A stretch of 64,000 nucleotides of DNA from positions 69,663,431 to 69,727,430 of the forward strand of contig NC_065882.2 of the NCBI RefSeq assembly GCF_932274485.2, read 5' to 3'. This stretch comes from Patella vulgata (taxonomy: Eukaryota; Mollusca; Gastropoda; Patellidae). The notes under the pieces were generated by a model. That model made no database searches. It had not been told where the DNA came from and was given only the letters and a program-made list of their open reading frames with translations. This document shows, in pieces, positions 25,400 to 37,090 of this stretch (its first letter is position 1; each line of letters opens with the position of its first letter). A program made the translations under genes and the position numbers.

Positions 25400-25515
25400 T
25401 AAATCCCTAAATCACTGACAAGGAGATACCATACTGGAAAAGCCCAAGGAACCTTCTGGGCCAACACCGGTCATGTTCTCGGGATTTCTTGATTAGTGAG
25501 CGTGGTATCAAGTAA
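25400..25515 (-). mobile_element. SINE-C fragment (degenerate)
   Basis: ATCACTGACAAGGAGA, ATACTGGAAAA, AAGGAACCTTCTGGGCC and AACACCGG correspond in order to the - strand of the SINE-C head-proximal region, with many changes. Confidence 0.4.
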
Positions 25516-26514
25516 GCCCACACTGTCCCCTTCATGGCACTCGTGGTGTTTTATACATATAGACAAAATATTAACTATTTATTGGTAAAGAGTTGGGCAT
25601 AAATCATGTGACGAAATCATGTTTCTTCCATATGGTGATGATTTTCAATAAAAGATTATCGTGTGTCTCGACCTGGAGAAATCAGATTGAGCTCGGCGTT
25701 GCGATTGTTTGATGTAAGAAGTATAATTACTGAGAGAGATGTGTGATTGGCACCTACCAGACATCTACAGGCTTTCACTTCTGTCTCAAATCTTTTAAGA
25801 ATATTACGTGGCGGACTTCTTTTTTCTTAATAAGATTCCATTAGATTTTAAAGAATGACCAGCCACTTGAGGACATGTCTGTAGCAGACGTGTGTATCTA
25901 TTGAAGCAGACACATCAATACTATATTGACTATTGATGGACTATCAGGTTTTAGAAGAAAGACCTACATGTTGGTAACATGTAGTCACAATGGAAACAAA
26001 GCTTCTAAATTATTTCTTTTAAATTCCGAAAGAAAACAGAAGCCCCAAAGTACCCGAGGTTGTTGTTTTATGATCAATTTCTGTCAGGAAGTTCAGCTAT
26101 TTCTTTAAGCTTGAATCTGACGCCCAAAATAAGTTTATCTTTAAAAGTTATTTAGCACCGCATCCCATACGTGCGAATGAATCTCCCATAGGCCTTTTAT
26201 GCCAAGCCGCTTACGAGTAATCCTCGGTATCCCCAGACACATCGTTCCGTTTAACTCTACTAACCACTGGGTCCATCCACGGGGGAAATACATAGTCAAA
26301 TTATTCGTCCTTGATATTTCTGGGTTTTTTATCGACCAATCAAAAATTCGATAAATAGAGAGTGAGTGGGCGAATCGCCGAATCTTTGTTGTAAACTTTA
26401 TTAAAATATGTTAGGAAATGTTTTTGTGTACATGTCACCTTTTCGATATCAAATTTCTTCCAAACTTTCTCATAATCCAGCGTAGAAGTTGCTGTATTGT
26501 GATGAACGTAAACA

Positions 26515-26739
26515 ATGGTGTCAAGACTGGTATGTAAACTGTTTTTTGATTGGTTGGCGGAATCAAACTACCTGGCCAATGAAATGATCAAGGGCCGACA
26601 ATTAGAATTCATGAATACCCCACGAATGGACCTAGAAGTTAGTGGCGTAGAGCGGAACGATGGCACTGGTGACACCGGGGATGTGTACGGGTCGTCTATG
26701 TCAAATCTGCAACCTTTGCTAAAGACAGCTCGGCGCTAA
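26515..26739 (+). CDS. Short open frame in nAChR intron, uncertain
   Basis: This 74-codon ATG frame begins MVSRLVCKLFFDWLAES and ends NLQPLLKTARR. ATTGGTTGG and CCAAT-like strings lie near its start and a GTATGT donor-like site lies within it. The acidic middle (DLEVSGVERNDGTGD) is less AT-driven than the surroundings. No homology is recognised; it may be chance. Confidence 0.15.
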   Translation: MVSRLVCKLFFDWLAESNYLANEMIKGRQLEFMNTPRMDLEVSGVERNDGTGDTGDVYGSSMSNLQPLLKTARR

Positions 26740-27037
26740 CAACATAAATGGCAACACTATATAATTCAAGCCTAATTTTCGATTTTTCACGACTGGTCAC
26801 GTAATCTAAATATAGGATATCTAATTTAAAATGCCACCTTCCATTCATTTTGTGTAAGCGTTGCACATTTTGTTTGGGTTTCGGGGGAAATGGGGTCATG
26901 TTAAATCGATTCATTTGATATGGTTTTAATGTCATAAATTAACTCAAACTATATCTGCATAATTTGACTTAACAGGCCTAAATCTCCGATATTTGCAGAT
27001 TGGGTAGAATCGTTTTTAATCAGAATACATTAGATTA

Positions 27038-27278
27038 CAGGTCATTTCGGGACTAACATATGATTTAATTTTATTTCAATAATTCGCATGCGCGTGGGGA
27101 TTTTTAGCAGTGGGAGGAAACCGGAGGACCGGGTGAAAACCCACGAGGATGGACAGTCGACCTTACTCCTTGTCACGTACAACCGGGGAATCGAAACCAC
27201 GCCAGTTGACTCAATAACAGACCTAATGATACAGCGCGACGTGCTAACCATTCAGCCATGCCCCCCCCCCCCCCCTGT
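27038..27278 (-). mobile_element. SINE-B copy 2
   Basis: It matches the reference SINE-B from the TCCCGAAATGACC block to the tRNA head (B box inverse GGGGAATCGAAACCACG, A-box region GCTAACCATTCAGCC). The CT tail end is missing. A run of about 17 C lies at the head end. Confidence 0.88.
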
Positions 27279-28870
27279 GTCTAGTAACGAAATAATACTA
27301 TTACAAACACATCTAAAGCACCCACCGTCTTTTACAACTTCTATGTTTGCACGAACATCAAATCTGGTTTAGTACTTTGTATTTAGATCATGTCTTTGCA
27401 AATCTCAACTACCACTCTTTTTTATCCAATACACTAGAACTTATTTGTTTTCTCGACTTGATTAAATTTTCCTAATAAAGTTCTATTATACGATACTAGT
27501 CTTGTAAGAGTCCAACGAATGTTTCTACCGTTATTCTCACTAATAAAATAACGCCTGTTTTGGCCGTTAGTCGTTCTCATTATCTAATAACACATCCCAG
27601 TTGGCGGGAAAAAATAAACTTGTTAAATTAGATTTGTTTATCGACAGAAAACGGGTTGAGCTCGATCTAATCAGTCAAGTTTTTACAATCAGTCAACTCA
27701 ACCAGTTGGTGGACAAATTGACAGCCGAGTTGCCGCTTCCCTGATTTCTAAGGTACCGGACAAGTTAATTAGGCGGGAAATTCGCATGTTTTTCTCTCTA
27801 GCTATGTAGAGTGGAGGGGATAAAAAAAAGTTTGAGCTAGGCTGGTATCGATTGGGTATAAACACGTAACCTGACAACAAGTAACAACTTGATTGAAGAC
27901 TTGGCTAAAAGTAAAGAAAACGATAATTCAATGAGGCAAACAATAGTCTAGTAAAGGAACTTCTACTTGCTGGATGATGATGCCAAATGACGACGGTGGT
28001 GCCAATTTTGGTTCCCGTTTTTGTGATTAGTATCGATTTCTATGACAGCTTGTCAATCACATCTGAGGACTGATTGGGTTTAAGGGACAAAGGGAACGTA
28101 AAACGCGCGACAAATTCGCGTCATATGACAATAAGTATGACTAGTAATCCGAAAATCAAAAATGTGATGATAGCTAACTGAATTGTACCCGTTCAGTTTA
28201 GCTTCAATTATGGTTTCTTTGATCATAGAATTAAGTTAATATTGTGCAATAAAATTCCCTGGAGTCTCTTGGCGATTGAATGCTTCAGGAAATTCGTCTA
28301 ATAACGTGCAGTAGAAAAAGGCTACTCGTGTCAGTTAAAACCAAAGTACAGCATAATGCCGTTAATAAGCAGACAAAATGTAAAATGTATTTAGATCAAA
28401 AAAAGGGTAGACATAAATAATTCAATAAAAAGGCCTATGGATTTGACTGAATTGATCTGGTTTCTCGTTACCCCGAGAGAACCCCTCTCCTTAATTGTCC
28501 TGATTATTTCTAATTTACTTAAAAATTCGTATCATCAGCAAGAAAGCGTGGATGTAAATTTGATTCATGGATAAATCACTATTGGTCTAAAATTACATAA
28601 CATCTCTGTATCCAATAAAGACTATTCATTTTGAAAGTGCCAAAAGCGGAATCATGATGCAATGATGCACACAGTAGTGTAATGTTTTGAGCTTCCAACG
28701 AGGTATGTTAATAGCTACCGTTACTCAAACTCATTAGTTGCTTTTTCGTGTTCTTCAATGCTGTATCGAAATCGTAGAGGCGTCTTGTTTTAATTAGCTA
28801 AATATAAATAATATGATATGAAGATCATTTTTTCAGTATTTTTACTATTATTATAATATGTCTATTGCAG

Positions 28871-28975
28871 GCAAATACAACGGTGACCATGGCTTACTTA
28901 CCTGGGAAGTCCTGTTCGATCGCTGTGTCAACCGAGACACTTTCTCTGGATTATCCAGTATCTCTCACGTTGTAA
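28871..28975 (+). CDS. Exon-like segment, possible alternative 3' exon of nAChR
   Basis: A good acceptor (TGTCTATTGCAG) is followed in phase 0, the phase left by the preceding nAChR exon, by 34 codons starting ANTTVTMAYLPGKSC and a TAA stop. Base composition is clearly less AT-rich than the intron around it. Spliced in, it would end the protein before M4 and yield a non-channel form. A second frame over the same bases is also open for 46 codons, so it may instead be a decayed exon of something else. No homology is recognised. Confidence 0.2.
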   Translation, partial: ANTTVTMAYLPGKSCSIAVSTETLSLDYPVSLTL

Positions 28976-29804
28976 AATTACTAATTTGCGTAGCCCTATA
29001 TGCATGCTAAAACAATTAAATTTCCACTCTATATTTTATTCTGAAGCAAAACGACAATAGAAACAGTCCTAACCGTGAGACAAACAGATTAATAACATAA
29101 ACTTCATAAAAAAATGCTCAGCAGTTGATGTTCAAAATAATATATTAATTATACAAAGATATATAAATATATCAAAGTTACTGCATATTTGTTAGATGTC
29201 CTTAATCTAATATGAAATAAGGGTAATTAAGTACTTAACTAAGGATCCTAGTAATATATTTCTCTATGAACACTATAGCTACATTATATTCTTTCTAAAT
29301 ATATTAACTAGAGCACGTGGCAAACTTTCTTGAAATATAAGTCTAGCATATTTTACATGTAGATAATTAAGGTTAAGATTATAAACAGCTTGTCTATGAT
29401 ATTGACTCTAGAAGTAACAGGTGTTACTGGGTGTTATTGATTTTGTATAGTGTAATATTTGTGTCATTTTAAACCGGTTGTTTTGGGTATTAAAAGTATA
29501 TGGATCGATATCGCGTATCTAATATTTACTTTCATATTTAACGGCGACTTTAAAATATTTGGATAAGGCAGAGAGTTTTATGTTGGAATTGCGAATTGGT
29601 CCCAGGTATCATCCATTGTAATAGATTGTTTAACTCGGTACTGATACCTGGCTGGATAGAGACCACCAATAATTCCTCTCAATTAGTAGGCCACGAATTG
29701 TAGATCCTTTTGTCTGCGATATCACCTTCTGTTGAAGTGGACATTAATCATTATTTTATCTACTCCTGCTGCAGTTCCGTATATTTATAGCCTTCCTCTC
29801 CCTG

Positions 29805-30031
29805 AGAAGGACCCCTATCTAGTCGTTCGGATGTCACAAAAATCCGAGGTCCCGTGTATACATTGGCATGCACGTAAATCCCTTAGAAGTTGGAATTCGA
29901 TATAAGAGTAGGCCATAGTGCCGCTGCCCGGGAAAAATTTCCCTCCTAACACACTGGATGACGTATGCCCATCTTCATTAGCCCAATCTGAACAGAACAG
30001 TAGGACGTTAAACCCCATTCCATTTCATTTA
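29805..30031 (+). mobile_element. SINE-C copy 2 (head missing)
   Basis: From CTAGTCGTTCGGATG through GAGGTCCCGTGTATAC, GTTGGAATTCGATATAAG, AGTAGGCCATAGTGCCGCTG and CAGTAGGACGTTAAACCCC to the CATTTCATT tail, it follows SINE-C closely. It is truncated at the 5' end. Confidence 0.9.
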
Positions 30032-30355
30032 CATATTTTGACTTTTTGCGAGAAAATCGGAGAAAGGTATTTGAATTTGCATTTTCTACTAAGTTTTAGT
30101 GGTTCCAGATTTTGAGGCGGAAGGATAACATACATGTAGTTAAGAGTTTGGTTATGTTGAAATCTGAACTCATTTATGTCTTTAAATTAAATGTATTCAT
30201 ATTAATTTAACCACAGTACCTATGGGTTAATAGAAAATCTTCTTGGTTTTTAGTTATTTAGATCGTGTATAAGTAAACGTGAAGTAAGCCTCAGTCCGAA
30301 CATTACCCGGTTTGGTGATCACCATGACTATAAATTCTCGTTAAGTTAACCCTCA

Positions 30356-30622
30356 ATGAGCTTGAATGTGTCTACGCGCTTAATTATTCTCCTCGGAATC
30401 CTCCTATATTCTCCTTGTTCGTGTTGTGTGGCTGTATTCTTTATAGTATACAATACTTTACTAAAACAGGACGCCCAGGGAAATGCTGGTACTATGATAA
30501 AAGGTCAACATACGGCATTTACAGGCATTGTAATCCTACAATCGGCTATTTTCTTGAGCATCATTGCGGTTTTTATTTGGTTTTGTTGCCAACTGTGCAA
30601 TTGCAAGTGCTTTTTCTGTTAA
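30356..30622 (+). CDS. Putative small two-helix membrane protein with Cys-rich tail
   Basis: This 88-codon ATG frame ends in TAA. It begins MSLNVSTRLIILLGILLYS. Two hydrophobic stretches follow: residues 9-33, and about 53-78 (GIVILQSAIFLSIIAVFIWF). Between them is a polar loop with DAQGNAG. The last residues are CNCKCFFC, and further cysteines flank both helices, a pattern seen in small palmitoylated membrane proteins. Codon use looks like a real gene. It sits inside the last nAChR intron on the same strand. It could be an intronless gene, the last exon of a nested gene, or a chance frame. No family is recognised. Confidence 0.35.
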   Translation: MSLNVSTRLIILLGILLYSPCSCCVAVFFIVYNTLLKQDAQGNAGTMIKGQHTAFTGIVILQSAIFLSIIAVFIWFCCQLCNCKCFFC

Positions 30623-30778
30623 AGACATGATGCAACTGAGTTTGTTTATTGTAGTGATAGTCGCACGCATCAAGACTTAGAGAACATATGCCACGGCAAG
30701 GAAAATCAGTGATGAATATTCTTTGCGTTGCAAGGGTGAAAAAAAATCCCTTTTTCTGACAACCATAATGAGAGGGGT

Positions 30779-30935
30779 TCACTAGTCCGCAGGTGCACTA
30801 GTCCGTCCCTATAAGAATTACTATAATATGGGCATCAATAACCCTAATAATAGATATCGGTGGACCAACCCTACCCAATAGATATCGGTGGACTAATGAA
30901 CCCTGCAGACTAATAAACCCGCGGACTAGTGAGCA
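30779..30935. repeat. Small element with inverted ends (ACTAGTCCGC)
   Basis: TTCACTAGTCCGCAGG on the left faces CCCGCGGACTAGTGAG on the right. Inside, GATATCGGTGGAC occurs twice in direct orientation and ACTAGTCCG is repeated near the left end. It looks like a short MITE; family unknown. Confidence 0.55.
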
Positions 30936-31267
30936 TTTCCCACCATAATGACGTAATAATCATTAATGACCAATCAGATCATTAAATACAGTACTAAATT
31001 TAAATTCCATTTACACCTTGGTTATTATGGAGTTGTTTTAAAATGTATAAGTTCAGATGATCGGTATCCGATAGCGAACAGACAAGTACAAACAAACTCT
31101 GTCTTTTGTAAGCTCTTTTGAAAACAGAAGATAAATGGTGGTTAAACATGTCGCCTACGTACACAATTATTGTATCCTATGACTGAAGGTCTGTTCCGGT
31201 TTTGAATTTCAATATAGATATATGTATATCTTGGCAATTTGTTTTGTTTAATAGTTTCTCTATAGCT

Positions 31268-31561
31268 GGGAGCCACGTTGGCTCAGTGAGTAAGAGAAGT
31301 TGCTAGCTAACCCGGAGGTCCCGTATTCGTTCTCGGTGTTCGCCCTTGTCGGTGACGCAGGGCCGGGCCTGGCAAGTGACAACGTATAGTCGTCCGGATG
31401 GGACGGAAAACCTAGGCCCCGTGTACATATTGGAGTGTACGCAAAAGAACCCTTGGCGGTCGGAATTAGATATAATAGTATGCTAAATTCTCTTTATAGC
31501 ACACTGTATGGCGTATGCCCGTCTCCATTAGCCCAGGCTTCGTTAAACCTCATTTCATTTC
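31268..31561 (+). mobile_element. SINE-C copy 3 with tRNA-like head
   Basis: This copy is nearly full length. The head is GGGAGCCACGTTGGCTCAGTGAGTAAG (A-box-like TGGCTCAGTGAG) followed by GGAGGTCCCG. The body is GTCGTCCGGATGGGAC, CCCCGTGTACATATTGG, then TAGCACACTGTATGGCGTA, and the tail ATTTCATTTC. It is diverged in the B-box region. Confidence 0.88.
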
Positions 31562-31767
31562 TCCCGATGGCTTGGGGTAGTTTCTTTAGGGCGATAATAT
31601 AAGACATTTAAATCATCTTTACTTGCCGACAGCACGACTGACTAACATACCAAATGTCACTCAGTCTTAGAAATTATCTATTTTTTGATCTGTTAGTTCT
31701 GCTAACAGTAAAACCACTATGACCGCACTACACAAGCACACACTAAACATGACAGCCAGTGAGACGA

Positions 31768-31870
31768 AATACCCACTCAAATTAAATACCCACTTAGCTA
31801 AAATACTCTCCCGATAAAATACCCACTAATACAAAATACCCACTCAGACAAAATACCTACTCCGACAAAC
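31768..31870 (+). repeat. Short minisatellite (AAATACCCACT units)
   Basis: About six copies of an ATACCCACT-containing unit of 16-20 bp lie in a row just upstream of the M4 exon acceptor. Confidence 0.75.
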
Positions 31871-31991
31871 GTATAGGTGAACTGAGAATGACGAAAATTG
31901 CACAATTTTGTAGAATATCAGCTTCATCATTCGCCATAAACTTGTTTAAATGAATGAAATTTATGTATTTTTTCTGATTTTATCGTTTCAG

Positions 31992-32162
31992 GAAGTAAGA
32001 GATTGGAAGTATATTGCTATGGTGATGGATAGATTATTTTTATATATATTTACAACAGCGTGTTTTACTGGAACACTTAGTATATTTCTTTATGCCCCAT
32101 CTCTATACGATCCCAGATTACCTTTAAATACCTCCGATACATCGGGAATATGTGTGTATTAA
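31992..32162 (+). CDS. nAChR alpha-type subunit, terminal exon (M4)
   Basis: The acceptor TTATCGTTTCAG is followed in phase 0 by EVRDWKYIAMVMDRLFLYIF, the conserved pre-M4 helix and start of M4, then a hydrophobic stretch ending SIFLYAPSLYDPRLPL. The stop is TAA at 32160-32162. The intron before it is about 7.1 kb. The tail beyond M4 is short, as is usual for the family. The bases around the stop form a three-fold TGTGTATTAATA-type repeat, and the polyadenylation signal lies inside its end. Confidence 0.95.
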   Translation, partial: EVRDWKYIAMVMDRLFLYIFTTACFTGTLSIFLYAPSLYDPRLPLNTSDTSGICVY

Positions 32163-32188
32163 TATGTGTATATTAATATGTGTATATT

Positions 32189-32194
32189 AATAAA
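32189..32194 (+). terminator. Polyadenylation signal AATAAA of the nAChR gene
   Basis: AATAAA occurs 27 bases after the stop codon, inside a short AT repeat. A GT-rich stretch after it is weak. It is the nearest canonical signal on this strand. Confidence 0.6.
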
Positions 32195-34849
32195 CTTTCT
32201 TTTAACCACGAGTGTTCGATTTAACAGATGTATCATGTTCAATTTATTACTGAAACAGATAACAATGAGATGAAGATTTTGTAAAGAAAAAAAAAAGTTT
32301 TTTTGGTTCAAAATTTCAGGGATTTTAGCTTAAACAAGCATTGCATTTGAACACCCATGGTTATCAGTCTTACCAGCAGGTCGATATTGTTAAATTTTTT
32401 GATAAATTATTAAGAATTCGGATTAAAATCGCTAAAAACAATACTTTTGTGCTCACACAAATTACCAATGTTCTAAACATGTTTTATTAATTTATTATTA
32501 TTATGGGGTGGGGTATTGTTTTTGTTTAAAAATGTTTGCCAAATCTGTACCACTATATATATTAAGCTGATAATATTATATAGCACTATTCTTCTGTAAT
32601 TATTTGATATTTGCTGCCGGTTTTGTCGAGTCGAATCCCGTATGGAACAGCATGCTTGGAATTTCTAATAAGTCGTTAAGGACACGGTGTAATGGGTTCT
32701 TTATATCTAGAATATTGAATTCGTAAATGGTCACCAATAATTTCTTGGTCACCCACTAACCGATTTTCATTTCCATATTAAAAGTGGATTGCCTATCGCC
32801 TACTAGTCTACTACGTCACTTAATGTTCTCGGAATACAATAAGGGCCATGGGATCATATTTTGTGACACGTTTAATGCATTTGGTTAGCGTAATCAACTG
32901 ATTGGGTATATTTACGAAGAATAAGATGGTGGGTATTATTAAGAACCCCAGTTATATGAACATAATGAAGACGGGTATCTACAATATGACGAGATGGAAC
33001 TTGAACCCCTTCAAACCTAATCGATTGTTCCGGGATTGATTTAGACAACACAATCGACAAACCGAGATCAATATCGTATCTTTTATTTAATTTGGCTGAA
33101 AACTGACTTTAGCATCATTTGTCTATATTTCCATTTCTCATCATCTTTATATATAAACATAAATGAACTGTATTTATATATTATTTGTATATTAACAATA
33201 TTTATTTGTAAAGTGATAATATGTAAATGATAAAGGATATATTTGTTATTTAAATTATTACCAAATCAATACAGTTATTTATTAAACCATTTTAATATAA
33301 TGTTAGAGATATGGAACCCAGTTTTTGTTTGCTGCTGACTTATATATGCTGTACGAATTGCTTTGTCATTATCCGAATGCTTATTTTAATTGTACAGAAT
33401 CACAACATCGCCTTTTAAGATGGTGTTCAGCAAAGTATTGAAACTCTGCAGAAGAATAATTCCATACGTATAATAAGCAATGTTGCACATAAATTTATAT
33501 TTCACACTTTTTGAATATTCAGATATTTTTTCATTAAAAGGTATCTTTTTTGGTTGGTAAAGGGAGACTTTTGGTTACCATTTGTAATGGGTGAATCCCA
33601 AGGGTATATATAGTCTCTGTACGTCATTTGCATTTTTCGGATTAATTCACGTTAAATTGTACTCAAATTGATTATTTAACATTTAGTTAAGAAAAATATC
33701 AACGGTTAATAATCTCCAGGCTTGAATTCAATCTGATTAAAAAAGAGGCCCATCAAAAGATTTTAGCAGAGATTATATAGGTGGTGCTGCCTTTGACATA
33801 TCCCGTATACATCGTGTGCAGGGGGTGGCGAATGTTGACAAATTTCATTTCATCAGAACTTTTTAACTGTTATTCCTTTTAAAGACCCAACTTTCACAAT
33901 ATTGTAGTTTGCAAGTGATTCCCGAATCCCTCAAATGACGTTCAGAGACTCTATCGTATGTGCTTAGAAAATAGAAAATGGCATAAGATTTAAAGAACTA
34001 TATTATGTGTTTGAATGAACGATCGAATTATCTTGGGTATTACATTAAGAAAATTCCGTTTATTTGACTTAAACCATGCACATAATAATCCTTAAGTGTG
34101 AGTGGGGATCTCAATATGCTTCTGTCAAAATATTCAAATTCGGGTGGCAGTTGTCGTACGATATGCAGGCTTAACCAAAATACCCGATACCTCTTCTATC
34201 GTCTAGCCTAATCCGCTTCATAGACATAACTTGGTGGGGTTCCTCCTATATTTCGATTTAATCTGCTTGTGATCGATTGCTAATGGATTTTAAAAGTTAA
34301 ACGTACGATAAACAATTAAAATTTCCTTATTCGTTCTTTTATTTAAGAAATTCCAATCTGTATTTCTTTCTCTCAGTAAAATAGTCAAACTAATGGACTT
34401 TACAGTCATTTGTTATCATTGCAGTTCGGTGGTAGACATATTGTTATAATGCTGCTTTAATGAGTTCTGTACCATTAAACCTCCAAGCTTTCTAGCAAAG
34501 GCGGTTTAATTATCTGTGGATGTTGTCCTTAAAGGCAATCCGTGACCGAGAGTTGTATGGTGCTTCCATGTTTAATAAAGTTTTGTTATAATATGCAAAT
34601 AAAGTATTATTAGTTATTTCAAATATTGGTTATTAAATTTTGTTGGCATTCGGTCATAAACCTTTCAACAGCAGAAATTAAAGAATGGTGGGTTGGTTCT
34701 TTATAACAATTCGTCTATAGGCCCTACTCTTAAACATTGAAGCTGGGCTTACCGGTGGTCGAAAAAGTGTACACGTCCGCCAGTAGCACTTTGAAGGATG
34801 GCTTTCAAGTTGTCAGGGGCTATGCATAATATTGATGAACAAGTCTTAA
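32195..34849. other. Unassigned DNA downstream of nAChR
   Basis: AT-rich DNA with no supported gene or shared repeat. GGGTATATATAGTC near 33601 is TATA-like but has no recognisable downstream gene. Confidence 0.4.
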
Positions 34850-35275
34850 TTTCTCAGCATGATTAACCGAATAATCCCAGCAAGTAAAGCAGGCGAACAA
34901 CCCCAGCAAGTAAAGCAAGCAATCAATCCAAGCAAACAATCCCGCAAGTAAAGTAGGGAAAGAACCACAGAAAGTGAAGTAGGGAAACAACCACAGGAAG
35001 TAAAGTGGGGAAACAACCACAGCAAGTAAAGTAGGCAATATATCCCAGCAAATAACGTAGGGAAACAACCCTAGCTGCTAAAGTAAGGAAATGTCCCCAG
35101 CAAGTAAAGTAGACAAACAATCCTAACAAGTAAAGTATGGAAATGACCCCAACACGTAAAGTAGGGAAATGACCCCAGCAAGTAAAGTAGACAACAACCC
35201 CAAAAAGTAAAGTAGGGAAACAACCACAGCATATAAAGTAGGCGAACAACACAGAAAGTAAAGCAGACAAGAGTA
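34850..35275. repeat. Minisatellite (AAGTAAAGTAGGGAAACAAC units, about 27-30 bp)
   Basis: About fifteen degenerate copies of a unit built from CAAGTAAAGTAG, GGAAA or GACAA, and CAACCACAG are arrayed head to tail. The array gives long - strand open frames with repeated YFTCWG-type peptides, which I treat as by-products. Confidence 0.9.
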
Positions 35276-35456
35276 ATTGTTCATCCGAACACTCGTTCAA
35301 ATATGTCATGCATTAGGCTATGATCAGAGAAGTCTGTGGTTATTTCTATCAGATATTCTTCAAAATTGACCACATTTGTTTGCGGGGGGGGGGGGGGGTT
35401 GGTGAAAGTCCTTTTTAATATCAACTATTTTAACACCATGATTGATTAAAGAAGGG

Positions 35457-35727
35457 TAGTTGGATGGCTGAATGGTTAGGGCATGCGCGCTGTAGCATAA
35501 GGTCTCTCATTGAGTCATCTGGCGTAGTTTCGATTCCCCAATTGTACGCGACAAGGAGTATAGTCGCCTGTCCAACCTCGTGGGTTTTCTCCAGGTCATT
35601 CGGTTTCCTCTCACTGATAAAGGCTCCTACTCGTAAGCGAATTAGTGAAATAAAATTGAACCATGTGTTAGTCCCGAAATGACCTAGTTTTTGTCGAGTG
35701 GACGTTAAACTCTCTCTCGCTCTCCCT

Positions 35728-35759
<32 letters not shown>
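35457..35759 (+). mobile_element. SINE-B copy 3, with poly-G upstream and (CT)n tail
   Basis: The head is TGGATGGCTGAATGGTTAGG with B box TAGTTTCGATTCCCC. The body includes GTTTTCTCCAGGTC, and the tail is TCCCGAAATGACC, then GTGGACGTTAAAC and a long CT run. GATTAAAGA before and GATTATAGA after may be a diverged target duplication. A run of about 17 G lies 70 bp upstream. Confidence 0.9.
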
Positions 35760-35761
<2 letters not shown>

Positions 35762-36940
35762 TATAGACGATTTCTCAGAGAAATACCAATTTGTCGGTGT
35801 TTCGCCAAATCTTGAATTTGTCACATGTCATGTTTTATTGATTAGTTAGTTATAAACCTTAACGAAACGCCTCTTCACTAATTAAGTCAACTGCAAACTA
35901 CTTGTAAAAATTGAATTTTACAAGACAATATTGTACCGCTTCCCTTCATTCTGCCATGTCTTCGTGACGTGAATAAAACTGGATTTCTGATAGAGTTATC
36001 TGTCCTTGGCTTTTGTGAAGATTTAAGTCGTCTAATGGAAAAAGTAAGTGTCAATTAATAAATAACTGGAACTGAATGCAACTGTGTGTAAGTAAATACC
36101 TCTCAAGTAAAGTTCACGCCGTGGACCTCGGTATTCAAATGTCTTCACCATAAATCATGCGAATTGTCATGAATAGACTGGCAAGGAAAGAGACCGGAGG
36201 GGAAATACGTTTCGTGGAACGAGGGTCGATGCTATGTTATCCAGCAAGTATAGATATTGAACTAAGGGAGACGGTTTCCAATGTTTACTTGGCGAGATGT
36301 TGGTGATATTTCCCCTTCTTGTTAACTTGCTATTCACTGGGTCGCCGGCATCATTTCTAAAGACTTTACTAGATTAGATAGTGAATGGTGTAAGGACATT
36401 CTTCACAAGTCTAACATTTCTTTAGTAAATTTCCTGGCCGCGTTATGTAATTATGGATTATTTTATCTCAGTTCAATAACGTGTGTTTTCACAGCAAACC
36501 ATGTCTTCGTGGATTTCAAACACAATATTTGATGGCACACAATATAAGCATTTGCTTAATACTACTTTTATGGGGGAGATTTGAATCATTTCCAAAATTT
36601 GAACACGAATTTATTTCACAATCTTTGAACTTAAAGAAGTTTTTTGGGATTTATTTCGTGTGAAATAAAGATATTTTCTATTAGATTTTCACCTATCCCG
36701 ATCTCGTTTTTGTCTAACATGAATATGGCGTATTAAACTCAAATGTTTCACAGAGAAGACTTCCTATGGGGTCTTTTCATACCTATCTGAAGATCATGGT
36801 TTGAACTTTTTACGTGCAGCAACTTTGAAAAGAGGGATGCACTGTAAAAACGACCACTGTGATAGTGTTGGCAACTAGATCTTCTCAGAAATTGTTACGT
36901 ATCTAAGTTCTCAAATACGAAGTGGTATCAGGGCCCTTAT
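35760..36940. other. Unassigned DNA
   Basis: No gene or shared repeat is recognised. Confidence 0.4.
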
Positions 36941-37090
36941 TCACGAAAATTTAAACTAAGATAAAATCGAAATTTTAAGAAATACTGCAACTTCATTGGA
37001 TATATGTAAATTGATTTTACCGGTCAGCCAATCGAATTGCAGTATTTCTTAAAATTTCGATTTTATCTTAGTGTAAGAATACGTAAGACC
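36941..37090. mobile_element. Fold-back MITE with perfect 35-bp arms
   Basis: Arms at 36956-36990 (CTAAGATAAAATCGAAATTT...) and 37037-37071 are exact inverses, with a loop of 46 nt. GGGCCCTTATTCACGAAA just outside the left arm looks like an element end. The right end is less clear. Confidence 0.8.

Larger units (their letters stand above)
24906..31991 (+). other. nAChR last intron, rich in inserted repeats
   Basis: It separates the M3-loop exon from the M4 exon, phase 0 on both sides. It holds SINE fragments, a TIR-like element at 30779-30935, a short minisatellite near 31768, and two open segments described separately (28871-28975 and 30356-30622). Confidence 0.85.

Noticed and set aside
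27042-27372. Open frames of 69 and 94 codons
   Set aside because: They are SINE-B read in two directions; the same peptides appear at 35464 and 52566.
31268-31340. Possible tRNA gene
   Set aside because: It is continuous with the SINE-C body; the acceptor stem is not closed.
33601-33640. TATA-like GGGTATATATAGTC as a promoter
   Set aside because: AT-rich background makes such strings common and no gene follows.
34923-35309. 128-codon - strand open frame
   Set aside because: It lies wholly over a minisatellite and its peptide repeats follow the DNA unit; no start, splice or family evidence.
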